Assembly: GCA_023424965.1 (NCBI GenBank)
Contig: JAFADI010000095.1
Location: 33,146 to 97,145 of the forward strand
Direction: 5' to 3'
From: Bacillota bacterium
GTDB lineage: Bacteria > Bacillota > Clostridia > Acetivibrionales > JAFADI01
DNA: 64,000 nucleotides
Shown here piece by piece: positions 35,105-44,806 of this stretch. The notes under the pieces were generated by a model, which was not told the DNA's origin, ran no database searches, and saw nothing but the letters and a program-made list of their open reading frames with translations. The position numbers were made by a program, and so were the translations under genes. Position 1 is the stretch's first letter. Every line of letters begins with the position of its first letter.

Positions 35105-36085
35105 TTGAATAGTCTCGTGGAAAAGACCGTAGTTTTCGATCGGATAGAGCATGCGATGAATTTGTTCGGAAATTACGATGAGAATATAAGAGCAGTTGAA
35201 GACGCATTTGACGTCAAAGTGATTTCAAGGGACGACGAAATAAAAATCGTGGGCGGCATGGAGGCGGTGGAAAAAGCGGAAAAAGTCATTCAGAAGCTGA
35301 TAAATATCGCCTCCCAGGGAGACATCATAACAAAGCAAAACGTAAACTATCTTATCGAGCTGGCCAATGAAAACCAGTTGGACAAGGTCCGGGACTACAT
35401 GGCGGATTATATCTGCCTGACTGCCAGAGGCAAGCCGATAAAATCCAAAACCCACGGGCAAAAGAAGTACGTGGATGCCATCAAGGACAATTCCATCGTG
35501 TTCGGCATCGGACCGGCAGGCACAGGAAAGACTTTTCTTGCCGTGGCCATGGCGGTTACCGCTTTCAGGAACAAGGAAGTAAACAGGATCATCCTCACCC
35601 GCCCTGCCGTCGAAGCAGGGGAGAAGCTGGGGTTCCTTCCGGGGGATTTGCAGAACAAGGTGGACCCCTATTTGAGACCCCTGTATGATGCCTTGTATGA
35701 GATCATGGGGGCCGAAACCTACCAGAAGTATCTGGAAAAGGGCATGATCGAGATTGCACCCCTGGCATATATGCGGGGCAGGACCCTGGACGACTCTTTC
35801 ATCATCCTGGATGAGGCCCAGAATACGACACCTGAACAGATGAAAATGTTTCTGACCCGCATCGGCTTCGGCTCGAAAGCCGTTATTACGGGGGATATCA
35901 CCCAGATCGACCTTCCCGGGGATAAAAAGTCCGGCCTCAGGGAAGTGACGAAAGTACTGAAAGACATCAGGGGAATTGAATTTATATACCTGTCGGACCA
36001 GGATGTAGTAAGGCATGAACTGGTCCAGAAGATCATCAAGGCCTACGAGAAATTCGACAACAGTAAGATAGAGAAGCCACGGTGA
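35105..36085 (+). CDS. phoH: PhoH-family ATPase
   Basis: This 326-residue cytoplasmic ATPase has Walker A GPAGTGKTFLAVAMA near residue 138, RPAVEAGEKLGFLPGD, Walker B FIILDEAQNTTPEQM and ITGDITQIDLP. PhoH/YbeZ often works with YbeY in RNA metabolism, and ybeY lies downstream. The start is TTG 35105 after GGAGG, adjacent to the yqfD stop. Confidence 0.94.
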   Translation: MNSLVEKTVVFDRIEHAMNLFGNYDENIRAVEDAFDVKVISRDDEIKIVGGMEAVEKAEKVIQKLINIASQGDIITKQNVNYLIELANENQLDKVRDYMADYICLTARGKPIKSKTHGQKKYVDAIKDNSIVFGIGPAGTGKTFLAVAMAVTAFRNKEVNRIILTRPAVEAGEKLGFLPGDLQNKVDPYLRPLYDALYEIMGAETYQKYLEKGMIEIAPLAYMRGRTLDDSFIILDEAQNTTPEQMKMFLTRIGFGSKAVITGDITQIDLPGDKKSGLREVTKVLKDIRGIEFIYLSDQDVVRHELVQKIIKAYEKFDNSKIEKPR

Positions 36086-36140
36086 GAGAAAAGAGACGAA
36101 TTTGTAATTTTTGTTCTATTTTTGGGGGGAGGAAAGGCCA

Positions 36141-38387
36141 TTGCTTTTCTCAAAGAAAAGAAGTACCGATACCCATAATAATTTAAAAAAATATTTAAAA
36201 AGCAATACGTTTTTCAAAATATCCATTGTCATTGTTACGGTTGCTATTGCTTTTGCCATCATATACAACGGGGCTGTTCCGAAGAAGTACAAAATAACCC
36301 TCAATGAAGTTTCCAAATATGATATCACCACTCCGAGGGATATTGAGAACAAGGTGAAAACCCTTCAGAACAGGGAGGCTGCTTCCAATGCCGTTCCATC
36401 TGTCACCCGGGAAATCAGCAAGGCTTCCATCGAGGTGATCAACAGCGCCGATGAGTTTATCAACACCATCGAGACCGCCAGAAAAGACGTGGAAAAGAGC
36501 CTCCAGCTTCAGAATGCCAACAAGAAGGACAAGAATTACAAGCAGTTGGTGGCGGCGGAGCAGGAATATGCCGTAAAGAAGCTCTTCGAAAGCATTAAGA
36601 ACCTGGGAGTCCCCCTGTCCATCGAGCAGGTCCGCTACCTGGTTGCAAAGGCCGGCGACGATGAACTGGATAAGTTTAAACGGGTCCTTAAAGAACAGGT
36701 CAGCAACATCATGGCGGAGGAAATTACCAATGAAAACCTGGCCATCAAAATCAATTATTTGCAGAACACCCTTCAAAACCAGGATATGAGCCAGGACCTC
36801 AAAAATATTGGGGAGTTGCTGGTAAAAACCATACTGAAGCCCAACAGGATCATCGATTTCGAGCTGACAAAAATCGAAAAGGATAAGGCCTACGACAAGG
36901 CGGAAAACGTGGTGAAAATCCTTAAAGGCCAGAGAATCGTCAGTGTGGGGGATCCGGTTACGGAAGACAGGTTTGAGATACTGACGGAGCTCAATCTGAT
37001 TGAAACCACCGGCAGGTTCGATTTTGTCTTTGCCGGGGGCATTCTGGTGATCCTTTTGCTGCTGACGGCGGTTCTTATCCTGTACATGAACCATTTTTGC
37101 CGCCACATCCTCCATAACAGGAACGATATGTTGCTGGTAAGCGTAATTATTGTGCTGACGCTTTTGTTATCCAGGGCAGTCTTTGAATATTCTCCCCTGG
37201 CAATTCCCATATTTATTGCGCCCATGCTCATTTCAATCCTTCTGGACCTCAAGCTGGCAGGTGTGGTGAACTTTATCCTTGCGGTGGCCATTTGCCTTAT
37301 AACAAAAGGCGATATGCGTTTTTTGTACATGGCAATGATCAGCGGTACCATCTCCGCTTTTATGGTTTCCAAAGCGACCCAGAGAAGCCGGCTGTCCATC
37401 GCGGGCATTGTGGTAGGCTTAATTAATGTACTAATAATAAGCTGTGTAGGAATAATAAATAAAAGTGATTTTAACACCATTATGGGGGAAAATATCATTG
37501 TTTTTGCAAACGGAATTATCTCCATCGTTTTGACGGTGGGAACGCTGCCCTTCTGGGAGCTGACCTTTAACATCATTACGCCTTTGAAGCTCCTGGAGCT
37601 TACAAACCCAAACCATCCTTTGATTAAAAGGCTGCTGATGGAGGCGCCGGGAACCTACCACCACAGTCTGATGGTGGGGAACCTTGCGGAGGTGGCTACG
37701 GAATCCATCGGCGGAAACTCCCTGCTGGCCAGAGTTGGAGCTTACTTCCACGACGTGGGCAAGCTGAAAAGGCCCAATTTTTTCAAGGAAAACCAGCTGT
37801 CGGACAATCCCCACGACAGGATGACGGCGAATTTGAGCACGCTGGTGATAACCTCCCACACCCAGGACGGGGTGGAGCTGGCGGAGAAATACAAGATTCC
37901 CAAGGTCATACGGGATATGATCAAACAGCATCACGGCACCACGCTGGTGGCCTATTTCTATCATAAAGCCAAAAAGGGCGAAAAGGGGGAATCGGTCAAG
38001 CAGGAGAATTTCAGGTATGAGGGTCCCAAGCCTTCCACCAAGGAATCCGCCGTGGTGATGCTGGCAGACTCCGTCGAGGCCGCCGTACGCTCCATGGTGG
38101 ACAAAACGGAAGGAAAAATCGAAGGTCTTGTGAGAAAGATCATCAAGGACAAGCTTGACGACGGACAGCTGGATTTGTGCGAGCTCACCTTAAGGGATCT
38201 GGACAATATTGCAAAAGCGTTTATGCGGGTATTGAGCGGGTTGTTCCATGAAAGGGAGGAGTATCCCGAGGTAAAGGTGAAGGCCAGGGAGGAGCAGGAA
38301 GACAAAACTCCCGAGCCCGCTGGCAGCGATGTGGAGTTTGCCGACAACTACGAAGAGGTGAAGACCGAATATGCCAATCTTAATTGA
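36141..38387 (+). CDS. 7TM-HD phosphohydrolase YqfF/PgpH (c-di-AMP phosphodiesterase family)
   Basis: This protein of about 748 residues has an N-terminal membrane helix, an extracytoplasmic 7TMR-HDED domain (about 60-280), seven membrane helices (about 300-470), and a C-terminal HD domain with GTYHHSLMVGNLAE and YFHDVGKLKRPNFF. PgpH of Listeria degrades c-di-AMP. The best start is TTG 36141 after GGGGGGAGGAAAGG. The 3' end overlaps ybeY by 17 bases. Confidence 0.9.
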   Translation: MLFSKKRSTDTHNNLKKYLKSNTFFKISIVIVTVAIAFAIIYNGAVPKKYKITLNEVSKYDITTPRDIENKVKTLQNREAASNAVPSVTREISKASIEVINSADEFINTIETARKDVEKSLQLQNANKKDKNYKQLVAAEQEYAVKKLFESIKNLGVPLSIEQVRYLVAKAGDDELDKFKRVLKEQVSNIMAEEITNENLAIKINYLQNTLQNQDMSQDLKNIGELLVKTILKPNRIIDFELTKIEKDKAYDKAENVVKILKGQRIVSVGDPVTEDRFEILTELNLIETTGRFDFVFAGGILVILLLLTAVLILYMNHFCRHILHNRNDMLLVSVIIVLTLLLSRAVFEYSPLAIPIFIAPMLISILLDLKLAGVVNFILAVAICLITKGDMRFLYMAMISGTISAFMVSKATQRSRLSIAGIVVGLINVLIISCVGIINKSDFNTIMGENIIVFANGIISIVLTVGTLPFWELTFNIITPLKLLELTNPNHPLIKRLLMEAPGTYHHSLMVGNLAEVATESIGGNSLLARVGAYFHDVGKLKRPNFFKENQLSDNPHDRMTANLSTLVITSHTQDGVELAEKYKIPKVIRDMIKQHHGTTLVAYFYHKAKKGEKGESVKQENFRYEGPKPSTKESAVVMLADSVEAAVRSMVDKTEGKIEGLVRKIIKDKLDDGQLDLCELTLRDLDNIAKAFMRVLSGLFHEREEYPEVKVKAREEQEDKTPEPAGSDVEFADNYEEVKTEYANLN

Positions 38388-38859
38388 GAATGAACAAAAC
38401 AAGGTAGCAATCAATGACAACCTCAACGGCCTCATTCACAGGGCCATCGAGTTCAGCCTCCGGCTGGAGGAGTTTTCCATGCCTGCGGAAATCAGCGTAC
38501 TTCTGGTGGACAATGAGGCCATCCGGGAGATCAACAAGGAGCACCGGAGAGTGGACAGGGCTACGGATGTCTTGTCCTTTCCCATGGTTGAGATGGCAGA
38601 GGGGAAAATTCTGTCCGACGAGGGCGATTTTGATATGGATGAAAACCTGCTTGTGCTGGGAGATATCGTGGTATCCATGGAAAAAACGGTGGAGCAGGCG
38701 GAGGAATATGGGCATTCCTTTGAAAGGGAACTGGCTTTCCTGGTAACCCACGGAATGTTCCATCTTCTGGGCTATGACCATGAAGCGCCGGAGGAGGAAA
38801 AAAAGATGCTGGAAAAGCAGGAAGAGGTTCTGGCCTTGCTGGGATTAACAAGGGAATAA
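38371..38859 (+). CDS. ybeY: Endoribonuclease YbeY
   Basis: This 162-residue protein carries the YbeY metal site HGMFHLLGYDH near residues 126-136 and the core DRATDVLSFPM. YbeY matures 16S rRNA and supports ribosome quality control. It overlaps the end of the PgpH-like gene and lies between phoH-yqfF and dgkA-cdd-era in the typical Firmicutes order. Confidence 0.95.
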   Translation: MPILIENEQNKVAINDNLNGLIHRAIEFSLRLEEFSMPAEISVLLVDNEAIREINKEHRRVDRATDVLSFPMVEMAEGKILSDEGDFDMDENLLVLGDIVVSMEKTVEQAEEYGHSFERELAFLVTHGMFHLLGYDHEAPEEEKKMLEKQEEVLALLGLTRE

Positions 38860-38865
38860 AGCCGC

Positions 38866-39567
38866 ATGAAGAATAAAAACCTTATTGAAAGCTTTAACAA
38901 TGCCATCAACGGCATTATCTACACAATTAAAAATGAACGGAACATGCGGATACACATTACCGCCGCCGTTCTCATCATGATTGCCAGCCTGTTTTTTGAG
39001 CTGTCCTATATGGAGTTTCTGACCGTATGCATTACGGTGGCGCTGGTGATCATATGCGAGCTCATTAATACTGCCGTTGAAGTTATCGTGGACATCATCG
39101 TGGATGTTTACCATCCCAAGGCTAAAATAATAAAGGACGCCGCCGCCGGAGCAGTTTTGGCTTCGGCCTTTTTGTCCGTCATCGTGGGATATTTCATATT
39201 TTTTGACAGGGTGAGCCTGATCGTCGAGAAGGGAATAACCGTATTGAAGCATTCCCCCATCAACGTTTCGGTCACGGCATTGGTCATCACCGCCATTTTC
39301 ATTCTGGTGATGAAGGCCCTTTTTAAAAAGGGAACACCCTTCCAGGGGGGCATGCCCAGCGGACATTCGGCCCTGGCGTTTTCAGCGGCCACCGCAATTG
39401 CGCTGTGGGCGGACAACGCAAAAATTGCCATTCTTGCGTTTGTACTGGCTTTGCTTGTGCTCCAGAGCAGGATTGAAGGAAAGATCCACAGCCTGCTGGA
39501 GGTGTCGGCAGGAGCGCTGCTTGGCTTTCTTGTAACACTGGTGCTGTTTAAAGTATTTTATTTGTAG
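38866..39567 (+). CDS. Undecaprenol kinase (DgkA) fused to a PAP2 phosphatase
   Basis: This 233-residue membrane protein has an N-terminal DgkA-like kinase (residues about 1-120; CELINTAVEVIVDIIVD, AKIIKDAAAGAV) and a C-terminal PAP2 domain (MPSGHSALAFSAATA, then SRIEGKIHSLLEV). The last PAP2 acidic residue is Glu, not the usual Asp, and the upstream RP pair is missing. Kinase plus phosphatase in one chain suggests control of the undecaprenol/undecaprenyl-phosphate pool. The ribosome site is weak. Confidence 0.87.
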   Translation: MKNKNLIESFNNAINGIIYTIKNERNMRIHITAAVLIMIASLFFELSYMEFLTVCITVALVIICELINTAVEVIVDIIVDVYHPKAKIIKDAAAGAVLASAFLSVIVGYFIFFDRVSLIVEKGITVLKHSPINVSVTALVITAIFILVMKALFKKGTPFQGGMPSGHSALAFSAATAIALWADNAKIAILAFVLALLVLQSRIEGKIHSLLEVSAGALLGFLVTLVLFKVFYL

Positions 39568-39577
39568 GAGGGATAAT

Positions 39578-39976
39578 ATGGAAGATAAAGAACTTTTGGA
39601 ACTGGCATTCAAGGCGAAAGAAAAGGCTTATGCACCCTATTCCAAATTCAGGGTGGGAGCTGCTCTCGTAACGCAGAGCGGCAAGGTATACACCGGCTGC
39701 AATATTGAGAATGCATCCTTTGGAGCCACCGTGTGTGCGGAAAGAACTGCATTGTTTAAAGCCGTATCCGATGGGGAAAATAAAATTACTGCCATCGCCA
39801 TTGCCAGTGACAGTGAAGATTATATCTATCCCTGCGGAATTTGCAGGCAGGTATTGTCGGAGTTTGCCAGCAGCGATCTGAAAATCATCTGCAGCAAGCC
39901 TGACGGAGAGTATGTAGCGGTAACGATGGACGGCATCTTGCCCAATGCCATCAAAAAAGACGATGTGTTAAAATAA
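39578..39976 (+). CDS. cdd: Cytidine deaminase
   Basis: This 132-residue enzyme deaminates cytidine and deoxycytidine in pyrimidine salvage. Zinc-site motifs are intact: CAERTALFKAV near residue 52 and PCGICRQVLSEF near residue 85. GGAGGG precedes the ATG. It lies between dgkA and era as in Bacillus. Confidence 0.96.
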   Translation: MEDKELLELAFKAKEKAYAPYSKFRVGAALVTQSGKVYTGCNIENASFGATVCAERTALFKAVSDGENKITAIAIASDSEDYIYPCGICRQVLSEFASSDLKIICSKPDGEYVAVTMDGILPNAIKKDDVLK

Positions 39977-39997
39977 TAAATGATAGGGAAGTGGACC

Positions 39998-40888
39998 ATG
40001 TCATACAAGTCAGGTTTTGTAACAATTATAGGAAGGCCCAATGTAGGGAAATCAACCCTGCTCAACAAGCTTACGGGTGAAAAGATAGCGATCATGTCAA
40101 ACAAGCCCCAGACCACCAGGAATACAATAAAAACCGTGGTCACGAGGGAGGACTGCCAGATTATATTCATGGATACGCCGGGGATACACAGGCCGAAAAC
40201 CAGGCTGGGCGAATACATGGTAAACATGGCGGAAAATACGTTGAACGAGGTGGATGTGGTCCTGTTCCTTGTTGAGGCGACGGATAAGGAAGCCGGCGCC
40301 GGCGACAGGTATATCATCGAAAGGATAAAAGACCTGAAATCCAAGGTCTTTCTGATCATAAACAAAATTGACCTTGTAAATAAGGAGCAGATTCTTTCGG
40401 TGATTTCCAACTACAAGGACCTGATGGATTTTGAAAGGATCATTCCTGTCTCCGCAGCGGACAACGACGGACTGCAGGTCCTTGTGGAAGAGATCCGGAA
40501 GGCGCTGCCCCAGGGTCCCAAATACTTTCCGGAGGATATGCTGACGGACCAGCCGGAAAAGTTGATTGTGGCGGAGCTTATCAGGGAAAAAATACTCAAC
40601 CTTGTAAGCGACGAGGTGCCTCACGGCGTGGGCGTGGAGGTCATGTCCTTTAAAGAAAGGCCCTCCGGCAACATATCCGACATACAGGCAACCATTTATT
40701 GTGAAAAGGATTCCCACAAGGGCATATTGATCGGCAGGGAAGGGAAAATGCTAAAGAGGATCGGAAGCCAATCCAGAGTGGAAATAGAAAATCTCCTGGG
40801 TACCAAGGTCTTTCTGGAACTGTGGGTGAAGGTGAAGCCCGATTGGAGAAACAGCCAGTCCATGCTTAAAACCTTGGGCTACAGTTAA
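39998..40888 (+). CDS. era: GTPase Era
   Basis: Era is a GTPase for 16S rRNA processing and 30S assembly. The protein of about 296 residues has GRPNVGKSTLLN (G1), DTPGIHRPK (G3), NKIDLV (G4) and a C-terminal KH domain with GILIGREGKMLKRIG. ATG 39998, preceded by GGGAAGTGG, is preferred over ATG 39980, which lacks a ribosome site. Confidence 0.96.
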   Translation: MSYKSGFVTIIGRPNVGKSTLLNKLTGEKIAIMSNKPQTTRNTIKTVVTREDCQIIFMDTPGIHRPKTRLGEYMVNMAENTLNEVDVVLFLVEATDKEAGAGDRYIIERIKDLKSKVFLIINKIDLVNKEQILSVISNYKDLMDFERIIPVSAADNDGLQVLVEEIRKALPQGPKYFPEDMLTDQPEKLIVAELIREKILNLVSDEVPHGVGVEVMSFKERPSGNISDIQATIYCEKDSHKGILIGREGKMLKRIGSQSRVEIENLLGTKVFLELWVKVKPDWRNSQSMLKTLGYS

Positions 40889-41056
40889 CGGGGACCTGGA
40901 GAAAAGCATGTAATTTCCCTCAACGTTGAAGATAAATTGGCAGGTATACAAAAATAAATTTAGAGAAACCTAATGGTAAATAGAACTCTACACTTCATTA
41001 AAAGAGCGCAGCTTTTTATAGGCGCCTTACCAAAGAAAACAAGGGGGATTACTTTC

Positions 41057-41203
41057 ATGCTTAAGGAATTTGTATGGAGAACTTTTGAAAATACCGGAAA
41101 TGTTGATGCTTACATTTTCTACAAGGAAATAGAAGAAAGAAACAAAGTGCCGGCATTTAACAATATTGCCGAGGATGAGGCTGCAACGGGCAGTTCTTTT
41201 TAA
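41057..41203 (+). CDS. yqzL: YqzL-family small protein
   Basis: This 48-residue protein (MLKEFVWRTFENTGNVDAYI, then FYKEIEERNK) matches YqzL, which lies between era and recO in Bacillus. AAGGGGG precedes ATG 41057; an upstream in-frame ATG at 40973 is less likely. Function is unknown. Confidence 0.85.
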   Translation: MLKEFVWRTFENTGNVDAYIFYKEIEERNKVPAFNNIAEDEAATGSSF

Positions 41204-41215
41204 CAGGGATTTATA

Positions 41216-41959
41216 ATGAGTTATATAAAAACCAAGGGTGTCATTATTAAAGAAGTAAATACCGGGGAAGCGGACAAGGTAGTCACAATTTTGTCAAGGT
41301 CCCATGGGAAAATATCGGGTTACGCAAAATCAGCCAGACGGCCGAAAAGCAGTTTGACTGCCGGAACCCAGTTCCTGTGCTACGGGGACTTCATGTTGTT
41401 CAAAGGCCGGGAGCTTTACAATATAAGCAGTTGTGAGGTCATAGAACCTTTTTTCGGAATTCGCACCGATGTGGAAAAGCTGACCTATGCCGCCCACATT
41501 GTTGACATTGTGAACGATGCCGTACAGGAAAATCAGTCTTCCCCGAGAATACTGCAGTTATTTCTGAATACCCTCCATATGCTTTCCAAAACCGATAAGT
41601 CTCCTGAATTGATTGCGAGAATTTTTGAGTTCCGTTTTTTGTTCCTGCTGGGGTATGCCCCCTATGTGCGGAGCTGTATGGTATGTGAAAGCGATTGTGC
41701 CGGGGGGATTTATTTCAGCTTTAAAAAATGTGGCTTTCTTTGCAGGACCTGCAAATTAAACGACATCAATTCCATTGAAATTTCAACCGGGACTGCCAGG
41801 GCACTGCAGCATATTGTCTATTCTCCCATGAAAGAGCTTTTCAACTTCGAATTATCGCCAAATTCCCTGGCGGAGCTGGGGCGGATATCCAGGCGCTATC
41901 TCAAGGACAGGCTGGAGAAGGAATACACCAAGCTTGACTTTTTAAAAAGCCTATCGTAG
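41216..41959 (+). CDS. recO: DNA repair protein RecO
   Basis: RecO loads RecA onto SSB-coated DNA with RecF/RecR. The 247-residue protein has the N-terminal OB-fold (YIKTKGVIIKEVNTGEADKV) and a zinc knuckle CMVCESDCAG, CGFLCRTC near residues 160-180. It follows era-yqzL in the standard order. Confidence 0.94.
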   Translation: MSYIKTKGVIIKEVNTGEADKVVTILSRSHGKISGYAKSARRPKSSLTAGTQFLCYGDFMLFKGRELYNISSCEVIEPFFGIRTDVEKLTYAAHIVDIVNDAVQENQSSPRILQLFLNTLHMLSKTDKSPELIARIFEFRFLFLLGYAPYVRSCMVCESDCAGGIYFSFKKCGFLCRTCKLNDINSIEISTGTARALQHIVYSPMKELFNFELSPNSLAELGRISRRYLKDRLEKEYTKLDFLKSLS

Positions 41960-41992
41960 AATTTTCCTGAATCATAAAACAAGAGGGAGGCG

Positions 41993-44038
41993 ATGACAGC
42001 AATGGAAACTTTTCTTGTGATATTGGTTCTGCTTGCAATCATAGGAGTTTCAAATGTTATCAACCACTTAATACCTTTCATACCGGTGCCTTTGATCCAA
42101 ATAGCCCTTGGAGCCCTGGTGGCCGTCAGCCCTTCGGGAATACATATTTCCTTGCACCCTGAGCTGTTTTTCGTTTTATTTGTAGCACCTCTTCTGTTCA
42201 ATGACGGAAAACGGATTCCAAGAGAAGAATTGTGGCATTTGCGGGCTCCCATTTTGCTGCTGGCTTTAGGCCTGGTTTTTGCCACGGTTTTTATCGCCGG
42301 CTATGTGATATACTGGCTCGTTCCGTCCATTCCATTGCCGGCGGCCTTTGCCCTGGCGGCAATCCTGTCGCCTACCGATGCGGTGGCGGTGACTTCTCTG
42401 ACCGGGAGGGTGCACCTTCCCAAGAGAATATTGCATCTCCTGGAAGGGGAGGCTTTAATGAATGATGCCTCAGGTCTAGTGGCCTTTAAGTTTGCCATCG
42501 CCGCGACGGTTACAGGAGTTTTTTCCCTGGCCCAGGCCACCTTCAGCTTTTTCGTCATTGCCGTGGGAGGGCTTTTCGCCGGTGCGCTCATGGCGTTTCT
42601 GATCATCCGGCTGAGTGTGCTGCTCCGGCGTGCAGGGATGGAAGACTTTACTATCCACATGCTCATCCAGATATTGACCCCTTTTGCAATCTATATGGTG
42701 GCGGAGCACTTCAAGGTGTCGGGCATTCTTGCGGTAGTTGCCGGCGGAATCATTCATGCCGTGGAAAGGGATATCACAAAGGTTCCCACCATGAAGCTCC
42801 AGATCGTATCCGCCAGCACCTGGTCCATGATCCTGTTTGTTTTAAACGGGCTTGTTTTTATCCTTTTGGGCCTCCAAATTCCGGACGTGGCAGTAGCGAT
42901 TTTCAAAAATGCGAACATCAGCAATATGCTGGGGCTAGAATATATTATCATCCTATCCATTATGTTGATCCTCTTGCGTTTTGCATGGATAAGCCTTTTT
43001 TGGAAGGGCAGCGACCTATTGAAGAAAAAGAAAAACAGAAGAAAAGGCGGGGGCATGTGGAAGCCCATTGTAATTACGTCCCTTTCCGGTGTGCGGGGAG
43101 CCGTGACACTGGCAGCCGCCTTTTCCATCCCTCTTGTTTTACAGGACGGGAGTCCTTTTCCGGAACGGGATTTGATTATTTTTCTGGCTGCCGGTGTGAT
43201 TCTGTTTACCCTTATCACCGCAAGCCTGCTGCTGCCCCTTCTCTCAAAGAAGGATGAACCCCTTGGAAACCAAAGCAAAGAAAGATTCACAAAAGATATA
43301 AAAATAAAAATTTTGAAAACCGTCATTGAAGAGCTGAAGCAGGAAATAAACGACCAGAACAGGCAGGCTGTATCGGCTGTAATTGCCGATTACAACTGGC
43401 TGCTCAGAAGCATAAGGCAGGAGGATATCCCCCACAGGCCCGGTATCCGTGACAATAGGGCGGAAATGGAAATACGCCTTCTGGCGCTGCGGGCGGAGAG
43501 GAAAGAGCTCCAGAGCCTGCTGGAAAGCGGGAAGATCAACCGTGAAGCGGCGGACAGGTCCAACGAAGTGCTCAATCATATAGAAGCCTTATTGTCCAAC
43601 GGACTGAAGGCGCGGTTGGCAATTCCCCTTTTAATTCTTAAAAGAGTTGCCACAAAAATTTTCTCCAGGCACAAGATATCTGCACAAGAAGAATTTGAAG
43701 CCGTAAGAGAGGTGAAAATCAGCACTTCAAAGGCTGCGGTTTCAGCCATCAAAGAGCAGATGAATGAAGAAAACGAAAAAATTGCCTTAGGGGTCATTTC
43801 CCATTACAATGAGGTGGTGGAAAATCTTTATGGCAATTTCCGCAAGCCTGGAGCAGGGAGCGAGTTCCAACGGCAGAAGAAGGAGATGGGTTTTAAAGCC
43901 ATCCAGATTGAACGGGCGGAGGTGCAAAAGCTGTTTGAAAGCGGGGCTATAACCCGTGAAACTGCAGTCAGACTGCGTCAGTTCATCAACTATACCGAAG
44001 CCTCCATGCTGGAAATGGAAAGCATTGTAGATTTATAG
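41993..44038 (+). CDS. CPA1-family Na+/H+ antiporter with long cytoplasmic tail
   Basis: This 681-residue protein has about twelve membrane helices (residues 1-415) of the NhaP/CPA1 type, with LSPTDAVAVTSLTG and LLEGEALMNDASGLVAFKFA, where the ND pair supports cation/H+ exchange. A long hydrophilic, coiled-coil-like C-terminal region (about 425-680) contains two related segments ending in similar LxxSGxIxRE-type motifs, implying an internal duplication. The start may be ATG 41993 or ATG 42002; GGGAGG is two or eleven bases upstream respectively. Confidence 0.9.
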   Translation: MTAMETFLVILVLLAIIGVSNVINHLIPFIPVPLIQIALGALVAVSPSGIHISLHPELFFVLFVAPLLFNDGKRIPREELWHLRAPILLLALGLVFATVFIAGYVIYWLVPSIPLPAAFALAAILSPTDAVAVTSLTGRVHLPKRILHLLEGEALMNDASGLVAFKFAIAATVTGVFSLAQATFSFFVIAVGGLFAGALMAFLIIRLSVLLRRAGMEDFTIHMLIQILTPFAIYMVAEHFKVSGILAVVAGGIIHAVERDITKVPTMKLQIVSASTWSMILFVLNGLVFILLGLQIPDVAVAIFKNANISNMLGLEYIIILSIMLILLRFAWISLFWKGSDLLKKKKNRRKGGGMWKPIVITSLSGVRGAVTLAAAFSIPLVLQDGSPFPERDLIIFLAAGVILFTLITASLLLPLLSKKDEPLGNQSKERFTKDIKIKILKTVIEELKQEINDQNRQAVSAVIADYNWLLRSIRQEDIPHRPGIRDNRAEMEIRLLALRAERKELQSLLESGKINREAADRSNEVLNHIEALLSNGLKARLAIPLLILKRVATKIFSRHKISAQEEFEAVREVKISTSKAAVSAIKEQMNEENEKIALGVISHYNEVVENLYGNFRKPGAGSEFQRQKKEMGFKAIQIERAEVQKLFESGAITRETAVRLRQFINYTEASMLEMESIVDL

Positions 44039-44049
44039 CCGTATATTTC

Positions 44050-44079
44050 TTTACAAAGAACGTCTGTTCGGTATATAAT
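44050..44079 (+). promoter_or_regulatory. SOS promoter with LexA box for yedK homologue
   Basis: TTTACA (44050) and TATAAT (44074) are 18 bases apart. GAACGTCTGTTC at 44058-44069, a perfect GAACnnnnGTTC Firmicutes LexA box, lies between them. Binding would block the promoter directly. The downstream gene's family is SOS-associated. Confidence 0.85.
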
Positions 44080-44138
44080 AAAAGTGAAATGCATGGATAT
44101 ATATACCAGATTTTATAAAGAAGCGGCGGGAGAAGATT

Positions 44139-44747
44139 ATGTGCGGAAGATTCATTCTTTTTGACGGACCGGGAGAACTTGAAATAAGAAACAGAATAGA
44201 GGAAACGGGAAGAAAATACGGGGAAAATATTATGATAAAAGCCGGGGAGATATTCCCTACGGATGTTTTTCCCGTATTGACCTGCAGCGACGGAGTGAAG
44301 GGGATCGGCCTCTTCAAATGGGGGTTCCCCAATTATAAAGGGGGACAGGTGGTCATCAATGCGCGTAGCGAGACACTGACGGAAAAATCCATGTTCAAGG
44401 GGCCCTTTATGAGTCACCGCTGCCTCGTGCCGGCGAGTGCTTTTTTCGAATGGAAGCAGGTTGACGGAAAGAAGAAAAAATATATTATCCGGTCTCAAGA
44501 GGCGGAGCTTTTTTACATGGCGGGGCTGTACGAAGGGTTCATCGACAAAAATGGGCATGCGTTTACCGGTTTTGTGATTATCACGGCCCCCGCCGGCGCT
44601 AAAATGTCCGCATTGCATGACAGGATGCCGGTGATATTGACGGACCGGGACGAAATGAACCGGTGGCTCGACAATGAAGCCGGAGATGTGGCGGAATTGA
44701 AGGCGATGCTGAGGCCCAGCGACAATATAACTATTGAAGAGACCTGA
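44139..44747 (+). CDS. SOS response-associated DNA-protein crosslink peptidase (YedK/HMCES family)
   Basis: This 202-residue SRAP-domain protein has the catalytic Cys2 (MCGRF), the INARSET block near residue 68, FFEWK, and HDRMPVIL with the active His. YedK/HMCES links covalently to abasic sites in single-stranded DNA. The LexA box upstream fits DNA-damage induction. Confidence 0.94.
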   Translation: MCGRFILFDGPGELEIRNRIEETGRKYGENIMIKAGEIFPTDVFPVLTCSDGVKGIGLFKWGFPNYKGGQVVINARSETLTEKSMFKGPFMSHRCLVPASAFFEWKQVDGKKKKYIIRSQEAELFYMAGLYEGFIDKNGHAFTGFVIITAPAGAKMSALHDRMPVILTDRDEMNRWLDNEAGDVAELKAMLRPSDNITIEET

Positions 44748-44772
44748 CGCAAAAATTTAATTTTTCCAGATA

Positions 44773-44802
44773 TTGAATATTCTATCGATATTTTATTATA
44801 CT
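44773..44802 (+). promoter_or_regulatory. Promoter for the ymfF-ymfH-lgt unit
   Basis: TTGAAT (44773) and TATACT (44797) are 18 bases apart and lie about 60 bases before ymfF. A partial copy of repeat element A begins five bases after the -10. Confidence 0.5.
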
Positions 44803-44806
44803 AAAA

